Origin: Devosia aurantiaca
Lineage (GTDB): Bacteria > Pseudomonadota > Alphaproteobacteria > Rhizobiales > Devosiaceae
DNA length: 64,000 nucleotides
NCBI RefSeq assembly: GCF_011058215.1
Contig: NZ_JAALFG010000002.1
Coordinates: 868,001 to 932,000, forward strand
Direction: 5' to 3'
The position numbers were made by a program, and so were the translations under genes. Below the pieces are notes generated by a model. The model ran no database searches and was not told the origin of the DNA. It worked only from the letters and a program-made list of their open reading frames with translations. Every line of letters begins with the position of its first letter. The stretch's first letter is position 1. Shown here one piece after another: positions 17,959 to 28,370 of the stretch.

Positions 17959-19161
17959 TTGATCCGGCAGTTGTTGGCCTCACTCCTTATTCTGATTGCC
18001 GCCGGTGTGGCCTGGCTTTTCCTGGTCCCCGGCGCGCCCGAAACGCTGGCCCGGGCCGGGATCGTCCTGCCCTTCGGACCGGCCGCAGAGACCGAGACGG
18101 CACGCGCTCCGGGTGGACCGGGCGGCGGTCCGGGAGGCCCCGGTGGCCAGCGCTTTGGCGGCGCTCGCGCCAACAATGTGGTCACCACCGAAGTCGTGAT
18201 GGCCACCATCAACGATACGCTGAGCGCCATCGGCGAAGGCACTCCTGCCCGCTCCGTCACCGTCGTGGCGCCAGCCGCCGGCACCCTGGCCGAGGTCCTG
18301 GTACGACCGGGCCAGACGGTCGAGGCCGGCGATGTCATCGCCCGCTTCGAAGCCGAGGCCGAGCAGATCGAGTTCGAACAGGCCCGCCTTGCTGCCGAAG
18401 ACGCCACCGCGACGCTCGAGCGCACCTCCGGCCTTGCCAGCAGCAGCCTCGTTGCCGCGACCGCCCTCACTGCCGCCGAACTCGCCAACGCCAATGCACA
18501 ACTGGCTTTGCGCAATGCCGAATTGGCCCTGGAGCGCCGAACGATAACCAGCCCGATCGCAGGTGAGGTCGGCCTCATCCGGGTCACGCCCGGCAACTAC
18601 GTTCCAGCCCAGACCGCGGTCACCACGGTGGACGATACCTCCACCATCCAGATCGATTTCTGGGTGCCGGAACGTTATGCCGGCCAGCTCAATACCGGCA
18701 TTTCGGTCAACGTCGCCGCCGTCGCGCTGCCTGGCCAGAGCTTTACCGGCGACATCGCGGCCATCGACAACCGCATCGATCCCGCCAGCCGCACCATGCA
18801 GGTGCAGGCCGAAATTCCCAATCCCGATGGGGTGCTGCGCGCCGGCATGAGCTTTGCCGTTTCCGTCGCCTTCCCCGGCGAACAGTATCCGGCAGTCAAT
18901 CCCCTGGCCCTCCTGTGGTCGGCCGAAGGCTCCTACGTCTGGGCCTACCAGGATGGCAAGGCCGCCCGCGTCATGGCCGAGATTGTTCAGCGCAACAGCG
19001 ACGGCGTTCTGGTGCGCGCCGATCTCGAACCGGGCGACGCCATCATCACCGAAGGCATCCTGCAGTTGAGCGAGGGTGCTGCCGTTACCGTCCTCGATGG
19101 GCCGGGCGCCGGCGAGACGCAGCAAGCCGGGCAGCGTCCTCCCGCCGCCCCGCAGAGCTAG
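17959..19161 (+). CDS. RND efflux periplasmic adaptor (membrane fusion protein)
   Basis: A 400-residue HlyD/AcrA-type adaptor linking the RND pump encoded next to an outer-membrane channel. It has an N-terminal membrane anchor (about residues 2-22) and an unusual Gly/Pro-rich linker (near 50-63). The biotinyl-lipoyl half-motifs are APAAGTLAEVLVRPGQTVEAG and TITSPIAGEVGLI, on either side of a short coiled hairpin; a beta-barrel domain follows with FWVPERYAGQL. The start is TTG with an AGAGG ribosome site. It lies 9 bases upstream of the pump gene. No outer-membrane factor or regulator is adjacent. Confidence 0.87.
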   Translation: MIRQLLASLLILIAAGVAWLFLVPGAPETLARAGIVLPFGPAAETETARAPGGPGGGPGGPGGQRFGGARANNVVTTEVVMATINDTLSAIGEGTPARSVTVVAPAAGTLAEVLVRPGQTVEAGDVIARFEAEAEQIEFEQARLAAEDATATLERTSGLASSSLVAATALTAAELANANAQLALRNAELALERRTITSPIAGEVGLIRVTPGNYVPAQTAVTTVDDTSTIQIDFWVPERYAGQLNTGISVNVAAVALPGQSFTGDIAAIDNRIDPASRTMQVQAEIPNPDGVLRAGMSFAVSVAFPGEQYPAVNPLALLWSAEGSYVWAYQDGKAARVMAEIVQRNSDGVLVRADLEPGDAIITEGILQLSEGAAVTVLDGPGAGETQQAGQRPPAAPQS

Positions 19162-19170
19162 GAGAGCGTC

Positions 19171-22100
19171 ATGTCGATCGCGACCAAGAACGAACGTGGC
19201 GGCACCTTGGCGACGCTGTTCGTGCGGCGCCCCGTCATGGCGATCGTCATCAACGCCCTGATCATGGTGGCCGGCCTAGCCGCCCTGCTTGCTGTGGAAG
19301 TGCGCGAACTGCCCAGCGTCGAAAGCCCGGTGCTGTCGATCTCCACCAGCTTTCCCGGCGCGGCTGCCGAAACCGTCGATCGCGAGATCACCGCCACGGT
19401 TGAAGGCGCCGTTGCGCGTGTGCAGGGTGTCACCGCAATCTCCTCGAGTTCATCCGTGGGGTCGAGCCGCGTCACGCTCGAATTCTCCGAGTCCACTAAT
19501 CTCGACATCGCCACCTCCGACGTGCGCGACGCCCTCAGCCGCGTCACCCGCAGCCTGCCGGACGGCGCTGAGGAGCCGACGATCTTCAAGGCCGACAGCG
19601 ATGCCCAGGCCATCATTCAGCTCGCCGTGACCTCCGACACCGTCAGCGTCGCCGAACTCACCGAAGTGGTGGAAGGCGTGGTCACAGAGCGGCTCGGCTC
19701 CATCGAGGGCGTGGCGGAAGTGCAGGTCTACGGCACCCGCGCCTCAAGCTTCGAGATCGACGTCGATCCGGTCAAACTCGCGAGCCGCGGCCTCACCGTC
19801 GCCGATATCCGCAATGCCGTTTCGACAATAGCGCTCGACGCCCCGGCAGGATCCATCAACGGCCCGAACCAGAACATTTCCGTCCGCGCCATTTCCGAAG
19901 TCACCGAGCCCGCCGATTTCGAGCGCCTGCCCGTCGGCGACGGCCGCACCCTCCTGGGTGACGTCGCCACCGTTGTCTTCGACGCCGCTGCCAGCACCTC
20001 CTCGATCGATTCGCGCCGATGGCAAGCCCGGCATCGGCCTTGGCATCGTGCGCCAGGCGCAATCGAACACCATCGCCATTTCCGAGGCCGTTCACTCAGC
20101 GGTCGATAGCCTCAACGAAACGCTGCCTGCCGGCGTCAACGTGGTCATTTCCAGCGACGAAGCCATTTTCATCGAAGGGGCACTGCACGAGGTCGAGGTG
20201 GCGCTGATCGTCTCGCTGGTCGTCGTCATCATCATCATCTACCTCTTCCTGCTCGATTGGCGAGCCGTCATCGTGCCGGCCATTTCCATGCCCATTGCCC
20301 TGCTCGGCGCCGTCGCCGGCATGTATGCGGCGGGCTTTTCGCTCAACATCATCACCCTTCTGGCGCTGGTTCTGGCCACCGGTCTCGTCGTCGACGACGC
20401 CATTGTCGTGCTCGAAAACATCGTTCGCCGCAAACATCTGGGCGCCGGCCCCGGGCCGCCGCCGTGCTCGGCACGCAGGAAGTGTTCTTTGCCGTGGTCG
20501 CCACGACTTTGACCCTCGCCGCCGTCTTCATTCCCCTGTCCTTCCTTGATGGGCAGACCGGCCAGCTCTTCCGCGAGTTCGGTTTCACCCTCGCCATCGC
20601 CGTGCTGCTTTCCTCGGTGGTCGCCCTGTCGATGGGCCCGATGATTGCGTCACGGTTCTTGAAGGACGATGCCGGCAAGCCCAAGCGCGGCAGCATCTTC
20701 GGTGCCATCGGCCACGCTTTCGGGGCCGTTTATCGCGTCACGCTGGGCGTTGCGCTGCGCAATCCGGTGGTCGTGCTGCTGATCGCCGTGCTGTTTGCCG
20801 GCTCCGCCTATTTCGTCTTCGGCGATTTGCGCCAGGAAATCACCCCGCCCGAAGATCGGTCCGTCATCAACGTCGGCGTTTCCGCCCCAAACACGGTGAG
20901 CCTTGATTTCGTGCGGACCCGCCTTGGTCAGGTCGAAGCCATGCTGCAGCCCTATATCGATAGCGGCGAAGCCACGTCGCTTTTCGTGCTCTCTGGCTGG
21001 GGCAATGGCGGCAACATGACCCTGAGCCTTGCCCCTTGGGACCAGCGCGATCGCAGCCAGCAAGAAATCGCGACCGAAATTACCGCGCTCATGGCGCAGG
21101 TTCCCGGTGTCCGCGCCTCGGTGCGGCAGGGCAATAGCCTCGGCATTCGCGGTGGTGGCTCAGGCCTCCAGTTCGCCGTCGCCGGTTCCGACTATGACGT
21201 TCTGGCCGATACCGCCGACACCATTGCCGAAGCGCTCGAAGCCGACGGCCGTTTTGGCCGCGTCAGCGTCAATTTCGACACCACCCAGCCACAGCTGACC
21301 CTGACCGTTGATCGCGCTCAGGCCGACGCCTTGGGTATCGACATCAATGGCCTCGCCACCACCATGCAGGCCATGATCGACGGCGCCGATGTCGGCAATA
21401 TCTTCATCAACGACACCAGCTATTCGGTGCGGATGGTCTCGACCACCAACCCGATCAACGACCCCCGCGATCTTGAGTCCCTCTTCGTGCGCACCGGCGA
21501 TAGCCGCTACGTGCCGATGTCGACGATCGCCACCATCGCCGAGTCCGCCGTGCCGCCTTCCCTGCGCCGTGAACAGCAGCGCCGCGCCGTCACCGTTTCG
21601 GCAAGCCTTGAAGAAGGCCTGGCGCTGGGCGATGCCTATGCGCAGCTGCAGCAGATCGCGGCGCCTATCCTGCCCGAAGGCACGTCGCTCCTGCCGTTGG
21701 CCGAGGCCAAGACCCTGGGAGACGCCAACAATGCCCTGCTGCTGACCTTCGGCTTTGCGCTGATCATCATCCTTCTGGTGCTGGCCGCACAGTTCGAGAG
21801 TTTCTGGAGCGCCATCATCGTCATGACTACCGTCCCCTTCGGCGTGGCGGCAGGGCTCTATGCCATTCTCCTGACCGGCGGCAGCCTCAACATCTTCTCG
21901 CAAATCGGGCTCGTTCTCGTGGTCGGCATCATGGCCAAGAACGGCATCCTGATCGTGGAATTTGCCAACCAACTGCGCGACCAGGGCCGATCTGTGAGCG
22001 AGGCCATCGAAGAAGCGTCCAACATTCGCCTCCGGCCGGTGATGATGACCATGATCGCCACCATTCTGGGCGGCGTGCCGCTGGTCCTTGCCTCCGGCGC

Positions 22101-22293
22101 CGGTGCCGAAGCCCGTGCCGCGCTTGGCTGGGTCATCGTGGGCGGCCTCAGCTTCGCGGCCATCTCGACGCTCTATTTGACCCCGGTCGCCTATACGCTG
22201 CTCGCCCGCTTCTCGACACCCAAGGTCGAAGAAGAAGCCCGGCTCGAACGCGAACTCGACGCCGCCAACGCGCAGCCAGAGCCGGCTGAGTAG
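19171..22293 (+). CDS. RND family efflux pump, two compensating frameshifts
   Basis: The inner-membrane proton-driven pump, about 1040 residues, the normal AcrB-family length. The N-terminus is TLFVRRPVMAIVINALIMV. The conserved TM4 block LALVLATGLVVDDAIVVLEN contains the two proton-relay aspartates, and the C-terminal half has LVVGIMAKNGILIVEFANQLR and RLRPVMMTMIATILGGVPL. The frame changes near 20012 (one base extra or two missing) and returns near 20450 (one base missing, C/G-rich run), so the overall length stays a multiple of three. The substrate range is unknown; multidrug or solvent export is typical. It ends one base before the converging methyltransferase gene. Confidence 0.9.
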
Positions 22294-22962
22294 TCAGCCG
22301 GCATAGCCCACCCAGCCGCGAAAGCCAAAGGCGGCGTAGAAGAGTTCAATACCGGTGAAGCCGGCATCCTTCAGCAGAGCGACGTCGTCGTCCGGCGGAA
22401 CAATCGGCAAAATCTCGAGCATTCGCTGTCGGCCGTTTTCGAGCATTACGGGGTCCATGCCGTTCGATGCGCTGAAGGCCGCGTTGCGCTTCGACCAGCG
22501 CTGGCGGCTGTCCTCATCCTGATCGTAGCTCATATGCGCCAAGACAAGGGGCGCGCCTGGCGTCAGCCGACGTTGCAGCTCACGAAGGGTTTGTATCCGC
22601 TCGTCGCGCGGCAGGAAGTGCATGACCAGGAGACAGGTCGCGCCATCGAACGGTCCCTCCGGCGCAATGTCGATCTTGCCTTCGTGGAGGCTGATGCGAT
22701 CGGACCAAGCCATGGTCGCTTCTCGCGCGGCATCCAGCATTTTGGCCGATGGGTCGACCCCGTCGAAGCGCCATTGGGGCTGCGCCTCGGCGAAGGCCGA
22801 GAGCTCCATTCCCCCGCCTGCGCCTAATACCAGCAGGCGGCCAGTCACAGGCACGCGCTCTTCAAGCAAAAGGCGCATCATCCGATGTAGGCCCGCCAGC
22901 CCCGGCACCTGCTTCGGTGGACCTTCGGCATAGCTGTGGGCGATGTGATTGAAGGACGTCAT
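22294..22962 (-). CDS. Class I SAM-dependent methyltransferase
   Basis: About 222 residues with the Rossmann methyltransferase motif I LLVLGAGGGMELSAFA, motif II FDGVDPSAKMLD, and the later block FDGATCLLVMHFLP. The C-terminus is FYAAFGFRGWVGYAG. The substrate is not recognisable; proteins of this type are often annotated as ubiquinone/tellurite-type methyltransferases without evidence. I choose the ATG at 22962 with a GGAG site; a TTG 12 bases earlier is possible. A strong double palindrome lies in its promoter region, suggesting tight control. Confidence 0.8.
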   Translation of the reverse strand: MTSFNHIAHSYAEGPPKQVPGLAGLHRMMRLLLEERVPVTGRLLVLGAGGGMELSAFAEAQPQWRFDGVDPSAKMLDAAREATMAWSDRISLHEGKIDIAPEGPFDGATCLLVMHFLPRDERIQTLRELQRRLTPGAPLVLAHMSYDQDEDSRQRWSKRNAAFSASNGMDPVMLENGRQRMLEILPIVPPDDDVALLKDAGFTGIELFYAAFGFRGWVGYAG

Positions 22963-22976
22963 TCGCAACTCCAATA

Positions 22977-22997
22977 TATGTAACTTACATAGTTACA
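22977..22997. promoter_or_regulatory. Double palindrome operator upstream of methyltransferase
   Basis: Two overlapping perfect inverted repeats: TATGTAA-C-TTACATA, and TGTAACT-TACAT-AGTTACA, 15-35 bases upstream of the start. This is an AT-rich island in GC-rich DNA, typical of a dimeric repressor site (TetR, MarR or GntR type). No regulator is encoded alongside. Confidence 0.55.
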
Positions 22998-23020
22998 CAA
23001 CGGCGTTGGCGCAAACAAAA

Positions 23021-23046
23021 AGGCCGCCAGGTTTCCCCGGCGGCCT
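23021..23046 (-). terminator. Intrinsic terminator after gguB
   Basis: AGGCCGCC and GGCGGCCT pair around a 10-base loop; TTTTGTTT follows on the minus strand. It ends the chvE-gguA-gguB transcript. Confidence 0.8.
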
Positions 23047-23067
23047 CGTTTCGAAGAGCCCGACTGA

Positions 23068-24381
23068 TCAGGCCGACTTGTTCTTGTTGTAGAGGTCGAA
23101 GAACACGGCGGCGAGCAGCACCACGCCCTTGATCATCTGCTGGAGGTCGATGTTGATGCCCATGATGGACATGCCGTTGTTCATGACGCCCAGGATAAAG
23201 GCGCCGATCACGGCGCCCGCGACCTGGCCGACACCGCCCAGCGCCGAAGCGCCGCCGATGAAGACGGCCGCGATCACGTCGAGTTCGAGACCCTGGCCGG
23301 CCTTGGGCGTCGCCGAGTTGAGGCGGGCCGCATAGATCATGCCGGCAAGGGCCGCGAGTGCACCCATGATGGCAAAGATGTAGAAGGTCACCCGCTCGGT
23401 CTTGATACCCGAAAGCGAGGCAGCCTTGAGGTTGCCGCCGATCGCATAGATGCGGCGGCCAAAGGTCAGGCGCTTGGTCAGAAAGACGAAGAACGCGACC
23501 AGGACGCCCATCACGACAAGGACGTTGGGCAGGCCGCGATAGGTCGCGAGCATATAGGCAAAGAACAGGACGAGCGCCGTGATGACGACGTTCTTGATGA
23601 TGAAGAGGCTGAACGGCTCGACGTCATAGCCACGCGACTTGCGGCGCGAGCGGGTCCGCATCGAGAAGATGATCATGGCCAGGATGCCGATTACGGCGAT
23701 GACCATGGTCGTGGTGTGGAGCGTCACGGCTGGGACGGCAGCGACAGCAGCGACGCCGTCGCTGGCAGGCACCGCAGCCACAGCCGGCGAAAGCACGGTC
23801 GGCCCGATCACATCGGGGATGAAGCCAGCCGACAGCAGCTGGAATTCAGCCGGGAACGGACCAACCGACTTGCCGGCGAGAATGGCGAGCGACAGGCCTT
23901 TGAAGATCAACATGCCGGCCAGCGTCACGATGAACGCCGGAATGCGATAGTAAGCGATCAACCAGCCCTGCGCCGCGCCGATCGCTGCACCGACCACGAG
24001 ACAAATGGCGCCGGCGACGAAGGGATTGGCGAGGAAGGCAAATTCGGGCGGGAAACGCCAGCCGACCATGAGCATGGCGGCAAGAGCACCCACGAAGCCC
24101 GAGACCGAGCCGACCGAAAGGTCGATATGGCCGGCGACGATCACCAGCAGCATGCCCAGCGCCATCACGATGATGTAGCTGTTCTGCAGGATGATGTTGG
24201 TCAGGTTCACCGGCTTGAAGAGCACCCCATTGGTGAAATACTGGAAGAAGATCATGATCAGGATCAGGGCCAGCAGCAGGCCATAATCGCGCATATTGGC
24301 GCGCAATGCGCCGATGAGGGTCATTTCGGAGCCCTTGGCCGGGGCGGTGATGGCGCCGGTCGGTGCAGTTTCGGTCGTCAT
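23068..24381 (-). CDS. gguB: GguB/MmsB, multiple monosaccharide ABC permease
   Basis: A 437-residue permease of the ribose/xylose (CUT2) class with about ten membrane segments. The conserved blocks are [20 protein letters not shown] and [20 protein letters not shown]. Near residues 195-225 it carries an Ala/Val-rich insertion with two AAVPA units. It partners the two-domain ATPase encoded upstream (4-base overlap, ATGA type) and the ChvE binding protein. In Agrobacterium and related bacteria this system imports glucose, galactose, arabinose, xylose and fucose. Confidence 0.88.
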   Translation of the reverse strand: MTTETAPTGAITAPAKGSEMTLIGALRANMRDYGLLLALILIMIFFQYFTNGVLFKPVNLTNIILQNSYIIVMALGMLLVIVAGHIDLSVGSVSGFVGALAAMLMVGWRFPPEFAFLANPFVAGAICLVVGAAIGAAQGWLIAYYRIPAFIVTLAGMLIFKGLSLAILAGKSVGPFPAEFQLLSAGFIPDVIGPTVLSPAVAAVPASDGVAAVAAVPAVTLHTTTMVIAVIGILAMIIFSMRTRSRRKSRGYDVEPFSLFIIKNVVITALVLFFAYMLATYRGLPNVLVVMGVLVAFFVFLTKRLTFGRRIYAIGGNLKAASLSGIKTERVTFYIFAIMGALAALAGMIYAARLNSATPKAGQGLELDVIAAVFIGGASALGGVGQVAGAVIGAFILGVMNNGMSIMGINIDLQQMIKGVVLLAAVFFDLYNKNKSA

Positions 24382-25910
24382 GATGCTTTTCCTTCAGCGC
24401 GCACGATGGAGCGCATGATCTTCTCCTGGCTCGCCTCACTGGTGGGCATCTCGCCCACGATGCGGCCTTCGTTCATTACATAGAGGCGGTCGGTGATGCC
24501 AAGCAGCTCCGGCATTTCCGAGGAAATGACGAGGATAGCCTTACCCTGAGCCGCAAGTTCGTTGATGATCGTATAGATTTCGTACTTGGCACCCACGTCG
24601 ATGCCGCGGGTCGGCTCGTCGAGGATCAATACGTCAGGATTGGCGAATAGCCATTTGGACAGAACGACCTTCTGCTGATTGCCACCCGAAAGATTGCCCG
24701 TCGTCTGGTAGACGCTCGACGAGCGGATATTGGTGCGCTTGCGATAATCGTTGGCCGCATCAAGCTCGGTCAGGTCATCGATCACGCCCATCCGGCTGAC
24801 GCCGGGCAGATTGGCAAGCGTAATATTGTGCTTGATATGATCGATCAGGTTCAGACCATAGGTCTTGCGGTCTTCGGTTGCGTAGGCAATGCCGTTCTCG
24901 ATGGCGTGGCCAACGGTCGAGACATCGATCTTCTTGCCATGCATGAGCACCTCGCCGGTGATCTTCTGGCCATAGGACTTGCCGAAAAGGCTCATCGCGA
25001 ATTCGGTGCGTCCCGAGCCCATCAGCCCGGCAATGCCCACAACCTCGCCCTTGCGCAGGGTGATGTTGATGTTCTTGATCATCTGCCGGTCGCGGTGCAT
25101 CGGGTGGAACACCGACCAGTTCTTGACCTCAAGAATAGTCTCCCCGATCTGCGGCACGCGCGAGGGATAACGATCGTCGAGCGAACGGCCCACCATCAGC
25201 GTGATGATGCGGTCTTCGGTGATCTGGTCGGTATCCATCGTCTCGATGGCGCGGCCGTCGCGGATGACGGTAACGCGGTCCGCGACACGGGCAATTTCGT
25301 TCAGCTTATGGCTGATGATGATCGAGGTAATGCCCTGCTTCTTGAACTCGAGCAGCAGGTCGAGCAGCGCCTGGCTGTCCTTTTCAGACAGCGACGCGGT
25401 CGGCTCGTCGAGGATCAGCAGCTGCACTTGTTTGGACAACGCCTTGGCGATTTCTACCAGCTGCTGCTTGCCGACGCCGATATTGGTAACCAGCGTATTG
25501 GGATCTTCGGAGAGCCCCACCATGCGCAGGAGCTTGCGCGCGCCATCGCGGGTCTCGTCCCAGTCGATCACGCCGCTCTTGGCCTGCTCGTTGCCCAAAA
25601 AGATGTTTTCGGCAATCGAAAGCATGGGAACCAGCGCCAACTCCTGATGGATGATGACGATGCCCTTGTGCTCGCTGTCGCGGATCGAGCGGAAATGCTG
25701 CTCTTCGCCGTTGTAAAAGATCTGCCCATCATAGGAGCCGTGCGGATAAACGCCGCTCAGCACCTTCATCAGCGTGGATTTTCCCGCGCCGTTCTCGCCG
25801 CAGATGGCGTGGATCTCGCCCTCGCGCACGTCCAGATTGACGTCCGAGAGCGCCTTTACGCCGGGAAAGGTCTTGGTGATGCTGCGCATCTCCAGAATGG
25901 TCTTGGTCAT
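24378..25910 (-). CDS. gguA: GguA/MmsA, multiple monosaccharide ABC ATPase
   Basis: A 510-residue ATPase with two tandem ABC domains, as in ribose/xylose-type importers. The first Walker A is GENGAGKST (residues 38-45), with Walker [13 protein letters not shown]. In the second domain the A-loop is degenerate (GLMGSGRTE), but the signature [15 protein letters not shown] and Walker [15 protein letters not shown] are intact, as usual for this family. It sits between chvE and gguB; a terminator-like hairpin in the 113-base gap from chvE likely lowers its expression relative to the binding protein. Confidence 0.9.
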   Translation of the reverse strand: MTKTILEMRSITKTFPGVKALSDVNLDVREGEIHAICGENGAGKSTLMKVLSGVYPHGSYDGQIFYNGEEQHFRSIRDSEHKGIVIIHQELALVPMLSIAENIFLGNEQAKSGVIDWDETRDGARKLLRMVGLSEDPNTLVTNIGVGKQQLVEIAKALSKQVQLLILDEPTASLSEKDSQALLDLLLEFKKQGITSIIISHKLNEIARVADRVTVIRDGRAIETMDTDQITEDRIITLMVGRSLDDRYPSRVPQIGETILEVKNWSVFHPMHRDRQMIKNINITLRKGEVVGIAGLMGSGRTEFAMSLFGKSYGQKITGEVLMHGKKIDVSTVGHAIENGIAYATEDRKTYGLNLIDHIKHNITLANLPGVSRMGVIDDLTELDAANDYRKRTNIRSSSVYQTTGNLSGGNQQKVVLSKWLFANPDVLILDEPTRGIDVGAKYEIYTIINELAAQGKAILVISSEMPELLGITDRLYVMNEGRIVGEMPTSEASQEKIMRSIVRAEGKAS

Positions 25911-25972
25911 GCTGACCCTGTCACTCCGTTGACCTCGCTGGAAACACCACCATGAGGCCGTTGCAAAATTTC

Positions 25973-26003
25973 AAAAAGGGCCCCGCGTCGCCGCGGAGCC
26001 CCG
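25973..26003 (-). terminator. Terminator/attenuator between chvE and gguA
   Basis: A GC-rich imperfect stem (GGGGCTCCGCGG against GCGGGGCCC) ends in TTTTTG on the minus strand, 20 bases after the chvE stop. Partial read-through would favour binding-protein synthesis. Confidence 0.65.
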
Positions 26004-26023
26004 ATCGTTGAGCCGAGCAGTAA

Positions 26024-27100
26024 TTACTGCAGGTCTTCGGCCTTAATGTACCCCGAGTCGACAACCAGTTCCTGGTAGTTCGTTGCATCGACCGAATAGG
26101 GGGTCAGCAGAACCGAGGGAACAACCTTCACGCCATTGTCATAGGTGGTGGTGTCGAGGCCTTCCGGCGTGCCGCCGGTGAGGAGGGTGTCGACCAGCTG
26201 AGCGGTGCGCTGAGCCAGTTCACGGGTGTCCTTGTAGACGGTCGAATACTGTTCGCCGGCAATGATTGCCTTGACGGACGGTGCTTCGGCATCCTGACCG
26301 GTGATGATCGGCCATGCGAGGTCAGCCGAACCGTAGCCAACGCCGCGGAGCGACGAGATGATGCCGCGCGAGAGGCCATCATAGGGAGCCAGAACGCCGT
26401 GGACGCGGGTGCCGTCCGAGTAGTTGGCGGAGAGGATGTTGTCCATGCGAGCCTGGGCAACAGCACCGTCCCAGCGCAGCGTACCGACCTGTTCCATGCC
26501 AGTCTGGCCGGACTTGATGACGATGTCGCCAGCGTCGATCATCGGCTGGAGAACCGACATTGCGCCGTCATAGAAGAAGAAGGCGTTGTTGTCGTCCGGC
26601 GAACCGCCGAACAGTTCGACGTTCCACGGCTTGTCGTCGGGGAAGCGTTCTTCAAGACCCTGCACGAGGCTGTTGGCCTGGAGCACGCCGACCTGGAAGT
26701 TGTCGAACGTGGTATAGAGGTCGACATTGGGGGTTTCGCGGATCAGGCGGTCATAAGCGATGACCTTGATGCCGGCATCGGCAGCCTGCTGCAGCACGGC
26801 GGAAAGCGTGGTGCCGTCGATCGAGCCGACCACGAGAGCCTTGGCGCCCTTGGTGACCATGTTTTCGATCTGCGAGAGCTGGTTGGCAATGTCGTCTTCT
26901 GCGAACTGCAGGTCGACGGTGTAGCCGAGGCCTTCAAGAGCGGTCTTGAGCTCGTTGCCGTCCGAGATCCAGCGCAGCGACGACTGGGTCGGCATGGCGA
27001 TGCCGATCTGGCCCTTGTCCTGGGCGAACGCGCCTGCAGTCGCGGTGGCCAGAACGGCACCTGCGGTCAGCAGCGTCGCAATTGTTTTAAGAACCTTCAC
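26024..27100 (-). CDS. chvE: ChvE, multiple sugar-binding periplasmic protein
   Basis: A 358-residue periplasmic sugar-binding protein with a signal peptide ending AGAFAQD. Family blocks are [37 protein letters not shown], and [20 protein letters not shown] with the Asp/Arg sugar contacts; [21 protein letters not shown] follows. It feeds GguAB. In Agrobacterium ChvE also presents sugars to the VirA sensor to boost virulence; no vir genes are present here, so only transport is supported. The promoter lies in the 430-base gap shared with the divergent GntR gene. Confidence 0.92.
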   Translation of the reverse strand: MKVLKTIATLLTAGAVLATATAGAFAQDKGQIGIAMPTQSSLRWISDGNELKTALEGLGYTVDLQFAEDDIANQLSQIENMVTKGAKALVVGSIDGTTLSAVLQQAADAGIKVIAYDRLIRETPNVDLYTTFDNFQVGVLQANSLVQGLEERFPDDKPWNVELFGGSPDDNNAFFFYDGAMSVLQPMIDAGDIVIKSGQTGMEQVGTLRWDGAVAQARMDNILSANYSDGTRVHGVLAPYDGLSRGIISSLRGVGYGSADLAWPIITGQDAEAPSVKAIIAGEQYSTVYKDTRELAQRTAQLVDTLLTGGTPEGLDTTTYDNGVKVVPSVLLTPYSVDATNYQELVVDSGYIKAEDLQ

Positions 27101-27516
27101 GTCTCGACTCCCTTAGATTTTTCGAGATGGTTGTTGTGGTCTTTTGGGGTGAAGCAGGTCGAGCTACGCAGCCGCAGCCAGAAGAAGCCGGGAACACCAA
27201 CCAGATCGGTTGATTTCAAGCGACCCGAACTGGTCGCGACATGAACAGCGGATGCCCCAGGGCCCCTCGCCATTCGCAACTGCATGAATTCCTCCGGCGT
27301 AAACGGCAGCGTGCCGCCATGGACCTCCCAAGCCCATGGCGCGGACGCTAGGATAATCAGATACGTCTGTAAAGCCGCATCTCATCCGTTTGACTAATTT
27401 TCAAACACCAAATAATCAGCCCTACCCCGTTGTCGGGGCGCTAAGCCATGGATATGGTGCGCGTCTTGTATGGGAGTGCGGATCAAGAAGCGCCGAACAA
27501 CGGTGACGGTCCGCCA
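27101..27516. other. Divergent chvE/gntR intergenic region
   Basis: About 415 bases. Short open frames here lack ribosome sites and family motifs, so I call no gene. It should contain the chvE promoter; apart from the palindrome at its right edge I recognise no structured RNA or second copy of that operator. Confidence 0.5.
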
Positions 27517-27535
27517 AAAGGTATCTGATACCTTT
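27517..27535. promoter_or_regulatory. Perfect 19-base palindrome, GntR autoregulatory operator candidate
   Basis: AAAGGTATC-T-GATACCTTT, nine matching bases per arm, ends 19 bases before the GntR ATG and covers the place where its transcript would begin. Palindromes with a GGTATC/GATACC core are the kind bound by FadR-subfamily GntR regulators. Confidence 0.65.
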
Positions 27536-27554
27536 GGGAGCAACTAAACCTGAA

Positions 27555-28289
27555 ATGAGTGACGTACGGCAGGACCAGTCCAGCGCCGCCAGCGTGGTTG
27601 CGGATCATCTGGCCAATGCGATTTTGACTGAGATGACGCCCGGCACCAGCCTGCCCAGCGAGGCCGAGCTTGCCAGCCAATATGCCGTCAGCCGGTTGAC
27701 GGTTCGTGAAGCGGTAAAGCTGCTTGCCGGGCGCGGCCTGCTGGAACTCTCCCGCGGCAAGCGCGCGACCGTGCGCGAACCCGATGGCAGCGCTTTTTCA
27801 GATTTCCTGGCCTCGATGATGCGCAGCGATTCCAAAGGCCTCTTCGATCTCGTCGAAGTGCGCCTGTCGCTTGAAGTACAATCGGCGACCCTCGCCGCCA
27901 AGCGCGCCAGCCGCGCCGGCCTCGCTGCCATCGAAAATGCCCTCCAGGGCATGCGCGACGCCGCCGCAGAACCCGATGGCGAAACCCGCTTCCACGATTT
28001 CGACGTCGGCTTCCATGAGGCGGTCGTCCTGGCCAGCGGCAATCGCGTTCTTGGCTATCTGTTCGAGGCCATGGCTGGGCCCTTGCGCGAAGGCATTGCC
28101 ATCAGCCGACACGGACACACCAATCGTGGCCACACGCTGAGCGACACGATCGACGCTCACCAGCGCATCCTCGACGCTATCCGCTCAGGCAATGCGCGCA
28201 GTGCCGGCGAAGCCATGCGGCTTCATCTCAAGGACACCGAACGCGACATCCGCACGGCGCTTTCGAGCATCGCCTCGTCGCCAAGCTGA
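27555..28289 (+). CDS. GntR-family regulator, FadR/FCD subfamily
   Basis: About 244 residues, divergent from chvE. The N-terminal winged helix-turn-helix includes PGTSLPSEAELASQYAVSRL and TVREAVKLLAGRGLLEL. The C-terminal FCD effector domain has the metal/ligand pattern FHDFDVGFHEAVVLASGN and DAHQRILDAI. A sugar-acid or sugar-derived effector and control of chvE-gguAB are plausible from position but not proven. The ATG at 27555 is preferred over a TTG at 27534, because the latter lies inside the palindromic operator and would leave it partly within the coding region. Confidence 0.82.
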   Translation: MSDVRQDQSSAASVVADHLANAILTEMTPGTSLPSEAELASQYAVSRLTVREAVKLLAGRGLLELSRGKRATVREPDGSAFSDFLASMMRSDSKGLFDLVEVRLSLEVQSATLAAKRASRAGLAAIENALQGMRDAAAEPDGETRFHDFDVGFHEAVVLASGNRVLGYLFEAMAGPLREGIAISRHGHTNRGHTLSDTIDAHQRILDAIRSGNARSAGEAMRLHLKDTERDIRTALSSIASSPS

Positions 28290-28370
28290 TGGCGCTATTC
28301 ATTGCCGCCAAACCCGTCTAAGCTTTGGACGGGAAGTCAATTTGTGGCCTGAAACGAGCGACGCCGCTGC

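Noticed and set aside
24828..25955. 375-residue plus-strand open frame
   Set aside because: Antisense to gguA, whose ABC motifs are intact.
26024..27100. ChvE as evidence of plant tumour virulence
   Set aside because: No vir genes are present, and ChvE-GguAB is a common sugar importer in non-pathogens.
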